From NCBI RefSeq assembly GCF_022812285.1, contig NZ_CP093300.1, positions 3,782,001-3,846,000 on the forward strand: DNA of 64,000 bases, in the 5' to 3' direction. The notes below the pieces were generated by a model, which was given only the letters and a program-made list of their open reading frames with translations, had not been told where the DNA came from and made no database searches. Shown here one piece after another: positions 27,084 through 35,691 of this stretch. Origin of the DNA: Alkalihalobacillus sp. LMS39 (GTDB lineage: Bacteria > Bacillota > Bacilli > Bacillales > Bacillaceae_F). The translations under genes and the position numbers were made by a program. Position 1 is the first letter of the stretch. The number at the start of each line of letters is the position of its first letter.

Positions 27084-27258
27084 AACGACTCTCCTGCTCT
27101 CCATGTCACATGCCTTTTGGTACACATGTTCGGTGTGAAAATTCAATATAATGAAAAAATAGCTAATAAATAACTAGAATAATTGTTAAAATGATATGAA
27201 AAATTGATTATATAGAACAGATACTGATAGTTAATTTGAATGAATATTCAAAATATTG

Positions 27259-27287
27259 TTGTTTGGTTTTATAGCCCATGGTACAAT
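27259..27287 (+). promoter_or_regulatory. SigA-type promoter candidate
   Basis: TTGTTT at 27259-27264 and TACAAT at 27282-27287, spaced by 17 bases, are correctly placed for the small membrane gene at 27398. The rest of the gap (27084-27671) is AT-rich, with no other structure I can support. Confidence 0.45.
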
Positions 27288-27397
27288 CATGTTGACATAT
27301 ATTCCATAATTATCCTTACCATATCATCCCACTACTCGTCCTAGCAGTTGTCTTCACTGTCTTAGGATTTTTTTGTTTTCGAAAGGGGGTGAGCATT

Positions 27398-27541
27398 GTG
27401 TTTCAGTGGCTAGAGCAAACATTGAAAGTCCTTGTCCTTTTGTCGTCGCTCTTTTCCACTTTTACACTTGGATTAATTAACAGCAAAAAGCTTAAAAACA
27501 AAACAAAAAGAAAGGACGATTCCTCTAAAGAAATCGCCTAA
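27398..27541 (+). CDS. Small single-pass membrane peptide, 47 residues
   Basis: A short gene not found by length-limited searches. GTG at 27398 has AAAGGGGG eight bases upstream. The peptide has a short N-terminal segment (MFQWLEQTLK), one hydrophobic helix (VLVLLSSLFSTFTLGLI) and a very basic tail (NSKKLKNKTKRKDDSSK). This layout resembles type I toxin peptides such as TxpA and BsrG and also many other small membrane proteins, and no antitoxin RNA is visible. An in-frame upstream extension reads as a second hydrophobic helix but has no start codon. Both identity and function are uncertain. Confidence 0.4.
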   Translation: MFQWLEQTLKVLVLLSSLFSTFTLGLINSKKLKNKTKRKDDSSKEIA

Positions 27542-27671
27542 AGGATTTTAACTGCTTACAGATTCATTATAATATAAATATAAAAAAAAATACTAAATTT
27601 TTAAAAAAACACTAAAATTTTCAGATAAAAGGATAGGAATATATGTCACTTTTTCGACAGAAAGGATGAAT

Positions 27672-28643
27672 ATGATGAGCGCATTTCACCTTATTCCTTA
27701 TACGATTAAAACGGTCGTTCACGAAACAAAACGGATTCCCCCAGGCATTGAATTAATTGAAGCCCCTTCCATGTGGGAACAAGGATACTACGGGAAAGAT
27801 GTTGTCGTTGCTGTTCTAGATACAGGGTGTCATACGAGTCATTCGGAATTGAAACACCGAATCATTGATGGGTATAACTTTACTTCAGATGACAATTACG
27901 CCTCTGACATCTATGAAGATTATAATGGCCATGGTACACATGTATGTGGAACAGTATGTGCAGAAAAAAATAATGCCGGTATTATCGGGGTTGCTCCATA
28001 TGTGAAAATTTTAGTTGTGAAAGTGTTAGCCAAGCAAGGATATGCTGAGTCACAATGGATAACAGATGGGATACAGTTTGCAAAAAATTGGGTTGGTCCA
28101 AATGGAGAACGCGTTCGAATCATCAATATGTCACTTGGCGGCAAACATCCAGATTTAGATATGCACAAAGCGATTAAAGAAGCGGTTGCTGCAAATATTC
28201 TCGTTGTTTGTGCGAGTGGAAATGAAGGAGACGGCGATGAACGGACAAATGAGTATGCCTATCCAGGTGCTTTTCCTGAAGTTGTTCAAGTTGGGTCTGT
28301 TTCATTACAAGAAGAAATGTCACGATTTAGTAATTCAAATTGTGAACTTGACCTTGTTGCACCAGGCGAAGATATCCTTTCCACTTATTTAAATAATGAA
28401 TATGCAGTTCTCTCAGGGACATCCATGGCCACACCACATGTATCTGGTGCATGCGCATTACTCATAGAGCAATTTGAACAAGAATTTGAGCGAACCATTA
28501 CTGAACCTGAGCTTTATGCACAACTTATAAAGCGAACAGTATCATTACAGTATAGACGAACATTACAAGGGAATGGCATTTTAAAGCTATCTACTAGTTT
28601 AAGTCATCAAATACAGGATGAAGCAGAAAAGCTTTCAATATAA
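27672..28643 (+). CDS. isp: Intracellular subtilisin-like serine protease (ISP)
   Basis: A 323-residue S8 protease without a signal peptide, so it acts in the cytoplasm. The catalytic triad is Asp50 (VLDTG), His87 (NGHGTHV) and Ser251 (SGTSMATPH), with oxyanion Asn184 (ASGNEGD). The N-terminal extension carries LIPY at residues 7-10, the known inhibitory prosegment motif of Bacillus ISPs, which is removed on activation. Length and order match that family. AAAGG lies six bases before the ATG at 27672, and ATG codons at 27666 and 27675 are alternatives. Known relatives degrade cytoplasmic proteins during stationary phase. A terminator follows. Confidence 0.94.
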   Translation: MMSAFHLIPYTIKTVVHETKRIPPGIELIEAPSMWEQGYYGKDVVVAVLDTGCHTSHSELKHRIIDGYNFTSDDNYASDIYEDYNGHGTHVCGTVCAEKNNAGIIGVAPYVKILVVKVLAKQGYAESQWITDGIQFAKNWVGPNGERVRIINMSLGGKHPDLDMHKAIKEAVAANILVVCASGNEGDGDERTNEYAYPGAFPEVVQVGSVSLQEEMSRFSNSNCELDLVAPGEDILSTYLNNEYAVLSGTSMATPHVSGACALLIEQFEQEFERTITEPELYAQLIKRTVSLQYRRTLQGNGILKLSTSLSHQIQDEAEKLSI

Positions 28644-28647
28644 TAAT

Positions 28648-28688
28648 AGGGGTGTTCATAAAGATTATTCTTTTGGACACCCTTTTTG
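28648..28688 (+). terminator. Rho-independent terminator of isp
   Basis: GGGTGT and ACACCC pair around an A/T loop and run into TTTTT. Confidence 0.7.
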
Positions 28689-28812
28689 CATAGATAATTC
28701 TCATTTTGGTCATATTGGATAATATGATTCTCTTAAAAGAGCGTTATTCTTTTTTTCTATTGTGTGAATGGTAAAATAAGAATAAATACGTTCAACAAGG
28801 AGAGGTGACAGA

Positions 28813-29361
28813 ATGAAAGTAGTAGCAATTATTGGAAGTACAAAGAAAAATTCAACGACAAGAAAAGCAGTTGAAAACATGACCAAAATAATAGAAGAAG
28901 AAGGGATCAAAACGGAGATGATTCACTTTGCCGAAGTGTCTCTCCCCCTTTTTGATGCAAATCTTACAAAAGAAGAGCACCCGCCTATCGTCCATTCCTT
29001 TACTAAAAAAATTGCTGAAGCCGATGGCGTTATATTAGCTTCTCCTGAATATCATGGAAGTGTATCTGGCGTTTTGAAAAATGCCCTTGATTATTTAGGA
29101 GCTAGAGAAATGAAAGGGAAACTCGTTACAATTTTGACCACTGCGGGAAGTGAGCTAGGTGCGACAAATACGATTAACACCCTTCATCAAATTTGTCGAA
29201 ACCTACACGCTTGGGCACTTCCGCAAAGTCCAACCATTCCAGCAGCCTATGATGCTTTTGCTCCAGATGGTACCCTTCAAGATAAAAAATTAGAAGAACG
29301 CCTCAAAACGGTAGCGTCCACATTTGTAACTGAACTGAAAAATAAAACGAAGCATCATTGA
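28813..29361 (+). CDS. NADPH-dependent FMN reductase
   Basis: A 182-residue flavodoxin-like reductase. The phosphate-binding loop GSTKKNSTTRKAVE starts at residue 8, and ASPEYHGSVSGVLKNALDYL (about 76-95) is the family signature for flavin binding. It should reduce FMN, quinones or azo compounds with NADPH. GGAGAGGT precedes the start. It stands alone between the protease and radical SAM genes. Confidence 0.92.
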   Translation: MKVVAIIGSTKKNSTTRKAVENMTKIIEEEGIKTEMIHFAEVSLPLFDANLTKEEHPPIVHSFTKKIAEADGVILASPEYHGSVSGVLKNALDYLGAREMKGKLVTILTTAGSELGATNTINTLHQICRNLHAWALPQSPTIPAAYDAFAPDGTLQDKKLEERLKTVASTFVTELKNKTKHH

Positions 29362-29464
29362 TTTTTTTATTGCAGAGTGGAAAAATTACCTAATATTCTT
29401 TAGAGCAAAAGATATGGTATGATACTAGAAGTAATTTTTCCTTTTTAGAATTGAGGTATGTCCG

Positions 29465-31222
29465 ATGAACATTGTTGTTACAACGTTAAATGCAAAATAT
29501 ATCCATACATGTTTGGCACTCCGTTATTTAAAAGCGTATGCAGAACCAGACTTTTCTGTAGATATCGTCGAATATACAATTAACGATCCTGTCATGAACA
29601 TCGTTTCAGATTTATTTAACAGAAACCCTGATGTTATCGGGTTTAGTTGTTATATATGGAATATCGAAGAGACCATTAAAGTGATCGAGATGATAAAAAA
29701 AGTAAAGCCTGAAATCACCATTGTTTTAGGTGGCCCAGAAGTAAGTTATGACACAAACTATTGGTTATCTCGACTAACAAATGTTGATTTTATTATTGTT
29801 GGTGAAGGTGAGGAAACATTTAAACACCTTCTAACAGAACTGCAAACAACGAAAAAATTTCATATGGTGTTTGGTCTGGCTTATCGGAAAGAGGATGAGG
29901 TCATTATTAATCCTCCTCGTCCAAAATTAAATCTTGAAGAGTTGCCATCACCTTATCGTTTTGCAGAAGATCTCCCTGCCTTAGGCAAACGCGTCACTTA
30001 TTTTGAAACGAGTCGTGGCTGTCCATTTAGCTGTCAATTTTGCTTATCTTCTATTGAAGTCGGGGTTCGCTATTTTGATATGGCAAAAGTAAAGTCCGAC
30101 TTATTATTCTTAATTCACAACGGGGCCAAGCTTATTAAATTTGTCGACCGTACGTTTAATATTAAACGAGATTATGCGATGGAAATTTTTCAATTTTTAA
30201 TCGATAATCATAATGGATGTGTGTTTCAATTTGAAATTACAGCCGACATTATGCGGCCTGAAGTGTTAGATTTTCTTAATGCACACGCTCCAAAAGGAGT
30301 TTTCCGTTTTGAAATTGGCGTTCAGTCTACAAATGATGCAACAAATGAATTAGTCAAGCGGAAACAAAATTTTGAAAAATTAAAACGAACAGTAACAATG
30401 GTGAAAGAAGGCGGAAAAATCGACCAACATCTTGACTTAATTGCCGGACTACCTGAGGAAGACTATGATTCATTCCGCAATACATTCAACGATGTGTTCG
30501 CTCTTCGTCCTGAAGAATTGCAATTAGGGTTTCTTAAAATGTTACGTGGTACTGGATTACGTCTCCGTGCAAATGACCACCGCTATATTTATATGGACCA
30601 TTCTCCATATGAAATCCTAGGAAATAATATCCTTCCTTTTAGTGATATCGTACGAATTAAACGAGTGGAAGATGTATTAGAAAAATATTGGAATGCTCAT
30701 CGTATGGACCATACGATTGAATATCTTGTCACAACCGTATTTGACTCGCCATTTGACTTTTTTCAACAGTTTGGTGATTTTTGGGATGAAAAAGGCTGGG
30801 CAAAAATCGGACATCAGTTAGAAGATTTATTTACTCGGCTCCATCAATTTTTACAATCACGCAATATCGAGCAAATGAAAGTGATTGAAACATTAATGAA
30901 GTACGACTTTTTCATGAATCATAAACATAAACCACGAAAAACGTGGTGGCCATTTTCGCTAGATAAACAACAACAATCATCTATTTTAAAATATCTTGCC
31001 GAACAGCCTACCGTTGTTTCCACAACATTTGCTAACTTACAGCTTTCGGAAAAAGAACTGCATAAACATACGATGATCGAAGTTGTTCCATACAATGTTC
31101 CTAAGTTTGTAGAACAAGGTCAACTTGAAGAACAAAACACTTTGCTTATCTTTCATTTTGATCCGAAACAACAAAAGGTTCAGTCCTTTTCTTGTAAACA
31201 AAACGCGTTACTTATTTCATAG
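29465..31222 (+). CDS. B12-binding-domain radical SAM protein with DUF4080
   Basis: A 585-residue protein with three parts: an N-terminal cobalamin-binding Rossmann domain (MNIVVTTLNAKYIHTCLALR; no classic DxHxxG, as usual in this class), a radical SAM core with CPFSCQFC at about residue 191-198 and GVFRFEIGVQSTNDATNEL, and a DUF4080 C-terminal region from about 400. Members of this group are thought to act in methyl or other radical chemistry on unknown substrates. GAGGTATG lies upstream of the ATG. A terminator follows. No partner gene is adjacent. Confidence 0.9.
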   Translation: MNIVVTTLNAKYIHTCLALRYLKAYAEPDFSVDIVEYTINDPVMNIVSDLFNRNPDVIGFSCYIWNIEETIKVIEMIKKVKPEITIVLGGPEVSYDTNYWLSRLTNVDFIIVGEGEETFKHLLTELQTTKKFHMVFGLAYRKEDEVIINPPRPKLNLEELPSPYRFAEDLPALGKRVTYFETSRGCPFSCQFCLSSIEVGVRYFDMAKVKSDLLFLIHNGAKLIKFVDRTFNIKRDYAMEIFQFLIDNHNGCVFQFEITADIMRPEVLDFLNAHAPKGVFRFEIGVQSTNDATNELVKRKQNFEKLKRTVTMVKEGGKIDQHLDLIAGLPEEDYDSFRNTFNDVFALRPEELQLGFLKMLRGTGLRLRANDHRYIYMDHSPYEILGNNILPFSDIVRIKRVEDVLEKYWNAHRMDHTIEYLVTTVFDSPFDFFQQFGDFWDEKGWAKIGHQLEDLFTRLHQFLQSRNIEQMKVIETLMKYDFFMNHKHKPRKTWWPFSLDKQQQSSILKYLAEQPTVVSTTFANLQLSEKELHKHTMIEVVPYNVPKFVEQGQLEEQNTLLIFHFDPKQQKVQSFSCKQNALLIS

Positions 31223-31233
31223 CGTAAGCGTAA

Positions 31234-31280
31234 TAAAGGTGAGACTTTTTGTGACATGCACAAGAAATCTCACCTTTTTT
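31234..31280. terminator. Bidirectional terminator
   Basis: AAAGGTGAGA pairs with TCTCACCTTT, with inner TTGT/ACAA pairing. T runs occur on both ends, between convergent genes. Confidence 0.85.
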
Positions 31281-31285
31281 ATAGA

Positions 31286-31819
31286 TTAAAACGGGACATC
31301 GTTTATGTTTATTGGCGTCTTTGTTCCTCGTTCCCAATCCGTTCTTATGATAGCATACACGAGTGAATCCTCAACGGACCCGTCAGCATTTTCCCAAGCC
31401 TTTCGTAAGTAACCTTCTTTTTGGAAGTTACATTTTGAAAATACTTTTCTCATCGCATAATTATCATGCCGAGTATAACCCTCAATCCTAATTTTTTCGT
31501 TTGAACGTGTAAATACATGATTCACTGCCCATTTGACAGCTTGCTCTCCGTATCCTTTTCCCCGGCCATTATTCGTTAAACGTACATCAAATAATAATGG
31601 AATTGTATCCGAAATATCACTTATTATGAGTAACCCGATATTCTTCTTGTTTTCCTTAATCCAATATGTTTCTTTATCCTCTTCATACCATCTAGAATGA
31701 TAGTAGTTAATGATTTCTGCTTTAGACACTGTAGGAAAAGCGTGAAAGGCCCAACTGTTCGTCGTGTAAAAAGCGACGAGTTCATCTAACTCTTTATTTA
31801 GTTTTTTAAATGTTAGCAC
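31286..31819 (-). CDS. GNAT-family N-acetyltransferase
   Basis: A 177-residue acetyltransferase with the pattern NIGLLIISDISDTIPLLFDVR, GRGKGYGEQAVKWAVNHVF (acetyl-CoA loop, about 95-113) and YAMRKVFSKCNFQKEGYLRK. The frame extends to 31903 without a ribosome site, whereas AAGGAGGGGG precedes the GTG at 31819, which I chose. It is distinct in sequence from the GNAT at 24518. The substrate is unknown. Confidence 0.85.
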   Translation of the reverse strand: MLTFKKLNKELDELVAFYTTNSWAFHAFPTVSKAEIINYYHSRWYEEDKETYWIKENKKNIGLLIISDISDTIPLLFDVRLTNNGRGKGYGEQAVKWAVNHVFTRSNEKIRIEGYTRHDNYAMRKVFSKCNFQKEGYLRKAWENADGSVEDSLVYAIIRTDWERGTKTPININDVPF

Positions 31820-31862
31820 GATTAGTAACCCCCTCCTTTTCCTTAAAGCTATGATAGGAAAC

Positions 31863-32126
31863 TCACTCTGGAACAGGGAGGAATTTTGTATAATATGCTG
31901 CAATCACAAACAGAACTACATTCATTCCCCAATGAACAAAGCCAGAAAATAAAATGAAATCGAACGTGTAAGCCATTATTGCTAGTAGTGGTATTAGAAA
32001 GAAACATACGGGTGTTATCCAGCTTACTATTCCACCTTTGTTAGTTAGTTTTTTTCTTTTTTTAACGATGATGAAAAACGCTGTAAGTATACAAATCACC
32101 GACACGAACAACATGAATAATTCCAC
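31863..32126 (-). CDS. Small membrane protein, 87 residues
   Basis: A hypothetical protein with three hydrophobic helices: MLFVSVICILTAFFIIV, then ITPVCFFLIPLLAIMAY and NVVLFVIAAYY, separated by short basic loops (KKRKKLTNKGG). The start is a GTG at 32126 with ATGGAGGT seven bases upstream. It lies 43 bases ahead of the GNAT gene and is probably co-transcribed with it. I do not recognise the family. Confidence 0.65.
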   Translation of the reverse strand: MELFMLFVSVICILTAFFIIVKKRKKLTNKGGIVSWITPVCFFLIPLLAIMAYTFDFILFSGFVHWGMNVVLFVIAAYYTKFLPVPE

Positions 32127-32307
32127 TTATTCTACCTCCATAACAAAAGTAAACCGCATACAGTTTTCACAATTTTATGTTAACATATATATCCAATCGA
32201 GTGTGGCATATCGTCTATTTTTAACATTTCAAATCAGCTTATTTGCAACGCTCTCATCCACAACGTATGATGATATCGTACACTTTATGGAAAAGAGGGG
32301 ATTTCTT

Positions 32308-33063
32308 TTGAACGAAACGATTCAAACGTTAGTAAACCATCGCTCCATCCGTCGGTATGAAAATAAACCTGTCAAAAAAGAAGATTTACATATGATAGTC
32401 GAAGCAGCTCAAGCTGCCCCATCTTGGATTCACGGTCAACAAGTTTCCATTATTGCCGTTCAAGATGAAACACGGAAAGAAAAACTCGCCGAACTTGTCG
32501 GCAATCAAGTAGCTGTTAAAGAAGCGCCTGTCTTTTTTGTTTTTTGTGCTGACTTTTATCGAGCAAAGCTAGCAAGTGAAAAACAACAAGTACCGTTAGC
32601 CGTCACAGACGATGTCGATTCATTACTTGTCGGTGCTACTGACGTCGGTCTTGCAATGGGGAATGCGATTGCTGCGGCGGAATCACTTGGGTTAGGAATT
32701 GTTCCAATCGGAGGAATCCGTAAAAATCCTCTTGAAGTCATTAAACTTCTCGAGCTTCCTGAATACGTCATTCCGATTTCTGGTCTATGTATCGGTTATG
32801 CAAATGAAACCCCTGAACAAAAGCCGAGATTACCAAAAGAAATTGTCTATCAAGAAGAAAAATACAATGCAGCTTTACAAAAAGAAAAATTAGATACATA
32901 TGACCAAATGATGTCAAACTATACTTCTGCCCGGACAAATGGTGAAAATAATAGCAATTGGTCTGAGCGTGTAGCCGCTTTTTATAGCAAACCGTATTAT
33001 GGACAAATTGGAGATATGTTACTAAAGCAAAAGTTCACTTGTAACAATATGAATCGCTCATAA
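32308..33063 (+). CDS. NfrA-like NADPH-dependent FMN oxidoreductase (nitroreductase family)
   Basis: A 251-residue nitroreductase. It opens NETIQTLVNHRSIRRYENK, the FMN-contact motif, and contains AAPSWIHGQQVSIIAV, LLVGATDVGLAMGNAIAAAE and ESLGLGIVPIGGIRKNP. The length agrees with B. subtilis NfrA. It should reduce FMN, quinones or nitro compounds with NADPH. The frame is open much further upstream; AGAGGGG seven bases before TTG at 32308 decides the start, and ATG at 32287 is a weaker option. It is followed by a terminator and then by repeats. Confidence 0.9.
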   Translation: MNETIQTLVNHRSIRRYENKPVKKEDLHMIVEAAQAAPSWIHGQQVSIIAVQDETRKEKLAELVGNQVAVKEAPVFFVFCADFYRAKLASEKQQVPLAVTDDVDSLLVGATDVGLAMGNAIAAAESLGLGIVPIGGIRKNPLEVIKLLELPEYVIPISGLCIGYANETPEQKPRLPKEIVYQEEKYNAALQKEKLDTYDQMMSNYTSARTNGENNSNWSERVAAFYSKPYYGQIGDMLLKQKFTCNNMNRS

Positions 33064-33068
33064 TAAGA

Positions 33069-33112
33069 AAAACTGAGTGAGGAAACCCACCTCACTCAGT
33101 CCTTTTTTGTTT
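33069..33112 (+). terminator. Terminator of the nitroreductase gene
   Basis: ACTGAGTGAGG pairs with CCTCACTCAGT, then CC and TTTTTT. It is the counterpart of the hairpin at 23541. Confidence 0.8.
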
Positions 33113-33313
33113 TCTGCCAATCTGAAAGCCTGTACTCTACTCCATGTACCCCTTTATAATACTCAGGATACATTTCTCCTACACAAGTTTCACAGGAAAG
33201 CATTGGTGGTGTCAGCGGGTCGCCACCGTCCATTAAACCAACATCTCTTACCACATCAAAAGATATCTTTTCCCTTTCATGACACACTAAACAAACATAG
33301 CCGATAGAAGCTT
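33096..33313 (-). pseudogene. Small zinc-ribbon-like gene, start lost
   Basis: The reverse strand reads ASIGYVCLVCHEREKISFDV, VRDVGLMDGGDPLTPPMLSC and ETCVGEMYPEYYKGVHGVEY, ending in LSDWQKTKKD. Two CxxC pairs (CLVC and CETC) would form a zinc ribbon. Directly upstream are TAA and TAG stops and no ATG. A GTG at 33287 could start translation, but it would lose one Cys of the first pair. A more decayed copy lies at 23563-23780, about 87% alike by eye over 255 bases including the terminator. I consider it a recently disabled gene. Its family is not known to me. Confidence 0.55.
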
Positions 33314-33314
33314 T

Positions 33315-33366
33315 CTATTAGACACCTCTCTCCGATTTCACTCTTGTTTTGACCTATAGAACCCTA
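33315..33366. repeat. Solitary decayed family A unit
   Basis: TCTATTAGACACCTCTCTCC followed by a T/C-rich middle and TTTTGACCTATAGAACCCT keeps the 52-base length, but both arms have lost matches to TATTGGACA and TGTCCAATA. Confidence 0.6.
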
Positions 33367-33395
33367 TAACACACAATTCAAATACCCTCCGTTAA

Positions 33396-33490
33396 AGAAA
33401 AACGCATGAACTTCTTTTCGTTTCAAGCGAAGTGCGGAGCCTTCGTTCTTCTAGAATAAGCTTTCAAAGCTTCACTGCTATACCAAAATT
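33396..33490 (+). repeat. Family C hairpin repeat, short form
   Basis: AAGAAAAACGCATGAACTTC is followed by TTTCAAGCGAAGTGCGGAGC, CTTCGTTCTTCTAGAATAAG and CACTGCTATACCAAAATTTT. As at 23422, the GC-rich middle is absent. Confidence 0.75.
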
Positions 33491-33509
33491 TTTCTTTCTT
33501 ATCTAATGA

Positions 33510-33543
33510 AAAGAAGCTTAATGGAACTCCATTAGGCTTCTTA
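33510..33543. terminator. Hairpin in the repeat block
   Basis: AAGAAGC and AATGGA pair with TCCATT and GCTTCTT around a short loop. The T run is weak, and no gene obviously needs it. Confidence 0.45.
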
Positions 33544-33552
33544 CTTAACGTT

Positions 33553-33738
33553 ACGGACATAGATTCCGCTATTTCATAAAAAACATCTCTTTTTTAAATG
33601 TTAACGGACATCTGTTCCGCTAGTTTAGTATAATCTATAGCAAAATCACTTGATTTCTCACGTTTAACGGAACCAATGTCCAATAGCTTCTCACAAACCG
33701 TACTTTTCGTTAAAATACCGGAACAGATGTCCATTAGA
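33553..33738. repeat. Family B palindromic repeat block, two forward and two reverse units
   Basis: Forward units ACGGACATAGATTCCGCTA (33553) and ACGGACATCTGTTCCGCTA (33603) are followed by reverse units ACGGAACCAATGTCCAATAG (33667) and CCGGAACAGATGTCCATTAG (33718). The layout is that of the block at 17841. Confidence 0.75.
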
Positions 33739-33770
33739 TGACAACGAACAACGCACCTATCCCTAACCTG

Positions 33771-34541
33771 TTATCTTTTATATAACCGATATGCGTTTTC
33801 TAATGTTTGTTTCTCCACTTCTGCTTTGCTAAGCCCTTTAATCCATGCTATCGTTTTGACAATTTCCTTTACAAGCAATGGTGTCGTTTGTTTCCCTTTA
33901 AAAGGTCCATCAAATGGCCATGGCCCATCTGTTTCAACGAGTAACTGTGTTAGCGGGACTTCCCTTACTAGCTGTTGATCCCGTGTTCGATAACAAACTT
34001 CTGGGGTAACAGAAACGAAATGCCCACTCTTGATTACCTTCTGCCTAATTTCAAAGGGGGCTTTTAGCCAATGAAAATGGGCTCGTTGATTCGGACACTT
34101 CCCTACTAACTCAAGCGCTCTTTCTGTTGAATCATGAACAGCATGAATGTTTAACGGAAGACTAACTTCATTTGCAAGTTCAACCCATTCCAAAAATTGT
34201 TCTTCTACTAATTCGAGTTGCGAAGCTGATAGTTTTTCTTTTGTATAATGGGGCAGACCCACCTCACCAACCGCTGCAATCTGTTGATGCTCCTTTTTGA
34301 TAAGAGAAAATAACTCTCGTTTTTCTTGTTCGCCAATTGGGGGTTGTTCTGGATGATATCCTAAAGCAGGAAAAACGAATTCTGGAAAACGATGATGCAA
34401 TTCTAAAGTTCGATAGGAAGAAGATAGATTCGTTGCCACCGCCACAACGTGTTGAATCCCTTGTTCTTGCCAATGAGCGATTAGAGTTGATAGCTTTGAC
34501 CAATCATATTGGTCAAGATGAATATGAGTATCAAACACCAA
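33771..34541 (-). CDS. TatD-family metal-dependent hydrolase
   Basis: A 256-residue TIM-barrel hydrolase. Metal ligands are HIHLDQY (His6, His8), the Glu in IAAVGEVGLPHY, a His in NIHAVHDSTERAL and in RAHFHWLKAP, and the Asp in LVETDGPWPF. These support DNase or related phosphodiesterase activity, as known for TatD proteins. It lies 11 bases after the EAL-domain gene and is the second gene of that reverse operon. The function in vivo is uncertain. Confidence 0.9.
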   Translation of the reverse strand: MVFDTHIHLDQYDWSKLSTLIAHWQEQGIQHVVAVATNLSSSYRTLELHHRFPEFVFPALGYHPEQPPIGEQEKRELFSLIKKEHQQIAAVGEVGLPHYTKEKLSASQLELVEEQFLEWVELANEVSLPLNIHAVHDSTERALELVGKCPNQRAHFHWLKAPFEIRQKVIKSGHFVSVTPEVCYRTRDQQLVREVPLTQLLVETDGPWPFDGPFKGKQTTPLLVKEIVKTIAWIKGLSKAEVEKQTLENAYRLYKR

Positions 34542-34552
34542 ATTCCTCCTTA

Positions 34553-35596
34553 CTAGAATAACTCCTTAATCGGTTTTGGATTAGGTTTTCCAATGTAGAA
34601 GCCTTGTGCTAATGAAATACCGACATCTTTACAATATTCTAGCTCTTCTTTTCTCTCTATGCCTTCAGCAAGAAGCGTAATTCCATAAGCAGCACCAATT
34701 TCAATAATTTGCTTTATTTCCCCTTGTTTATTCTTATCTTGGTCACAGTGTTCAATTAAATGACGATCAATCTTCGCAAAATCTGGTTTCAACTCTCGTA
34801 ACACTTCTACAGTTGCATAACCTGAGCCTAGGTCATCTAGTGCAACATGAATGCCGTGCGCTTGGTACACTTGAAAAATAGTCTTTAAATGAGCAATATT
34901 TTCGATTTTCTCAGTTTCGACCACTTCAAAAACTAAATCACTCGGGTCTACATGAAACTGCTCTACCGCTTTAAATGTACTTTTCAAACAATGATTCGGG
35001 TCGTAAATCGATGAAGGTAAAAAATTGATAAATCGTTTTTGACCGTTTTCTAGCAAAGACGAACTAATTTCAATCGAAGAAATACGTGCTTGGCTATCTA
35101 GCATTGATTGTAAGCCTGCTTGCTGAGAAAAGGCAAATAATTTTCCAGGTTGGAAAGGAAAGGCGTCATTTGTTTGCCGAAGTAAAAATTCATATCCATA
35201 TATTTCGTGAGTGTCTAGTGAAATAATCGGCTGTAAATATTGAGTAAACAAACGATGATTAATAACCGTTACAAAATCAAGATTGTTAATTCGAGTAAAC
35301 AATTCAGAGAAAGAAACCATCTTTGGAAAACGGCTGTTCGTTTTATTAGCCCATGTTCCGTATATTTTAGATTGCTCTTGTATTGGCAATCGCTCATGCA
35401 TTTGTGTAAGGAATGTCCGTACATCCTCGATTGAATGATAATTGATACAAAATATGGAGTTATCCATCGAGAATGCTCGATTCATTATCTTTAATTGATT
35501 TTCTATCATCATCGATACCTCCCCTTTAGGATAAAGGAATAATCTCCCTTTTTCCTCTAGGTCTGGTAACTGTGTACAATAATCACAACTAGTCAT
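34553..35596 (-). CDS. EAL-domain c-di-GMP phosphodiesterase
   Basis: A 347-residue protein. The N-terminus has a CxxC (SCDYCTQLP) and a poorly conserved region, and the EAL domain begins near residue 115. Catalytic residues appear intact: GYEFLLR (the EAL-xR motif), FINFLP, VFEVVETE, ALDDLGSGYATVE, FAKID, LAEGIE and SLAQGFYIGKP. It should therefore hydrolyse c-di-GMP. There is no membrane helix. It is followed by the TatD gene with a short gap. The N-terminal CxxC could bind metal, which is inference only. Confidence 0.9.
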   Translation of the reverse strand: MTSCDYCTQLPDLEEKGRLFLYPKGEVSMMIENQLKIMNRAFSMDNSIFCINYHSIEDVRTFLTQMHERLPIQEQSKIYGTWANKTNSRFPKMVSFSELFTRINNLDFVTVINHRLFTQYLQPIISLDTHEIYGYEFLLRQTNDAFPFQPGKLFAFSQQAGLQSMLDSQARISSIEISSSLLENGQKRFINFLPSSIYDPNHCLKSTFKAVEQFHVDPSDLVFEVVETEKIENIAHLKTIFQVYQAHGIHVALDDLGSGYATVEVLRELKPDFAKIDRHLIEHCDQDKNKQGEIKQIIEIGAAYGITLLAEGIERKEELEYCKDVGISLAQGFYIGKPNPKPIKELF

Positions 35597-35691
35597 TTGT
35601 TCCTCCTCATTTAGAATCCCACCTCTTATTATACGTTGAAAAACACGCTGTTTAAAGCAAGATTAAGAGGAAAATACTACTAGTCACTCAT

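Noticed and set aside
27294-27397. A two-helix version of the small membrane protein starting upstream
   Set aside because: The in-frame upstream codons are hydrophobic, but there is no start codon between the TGA stop and 27389.
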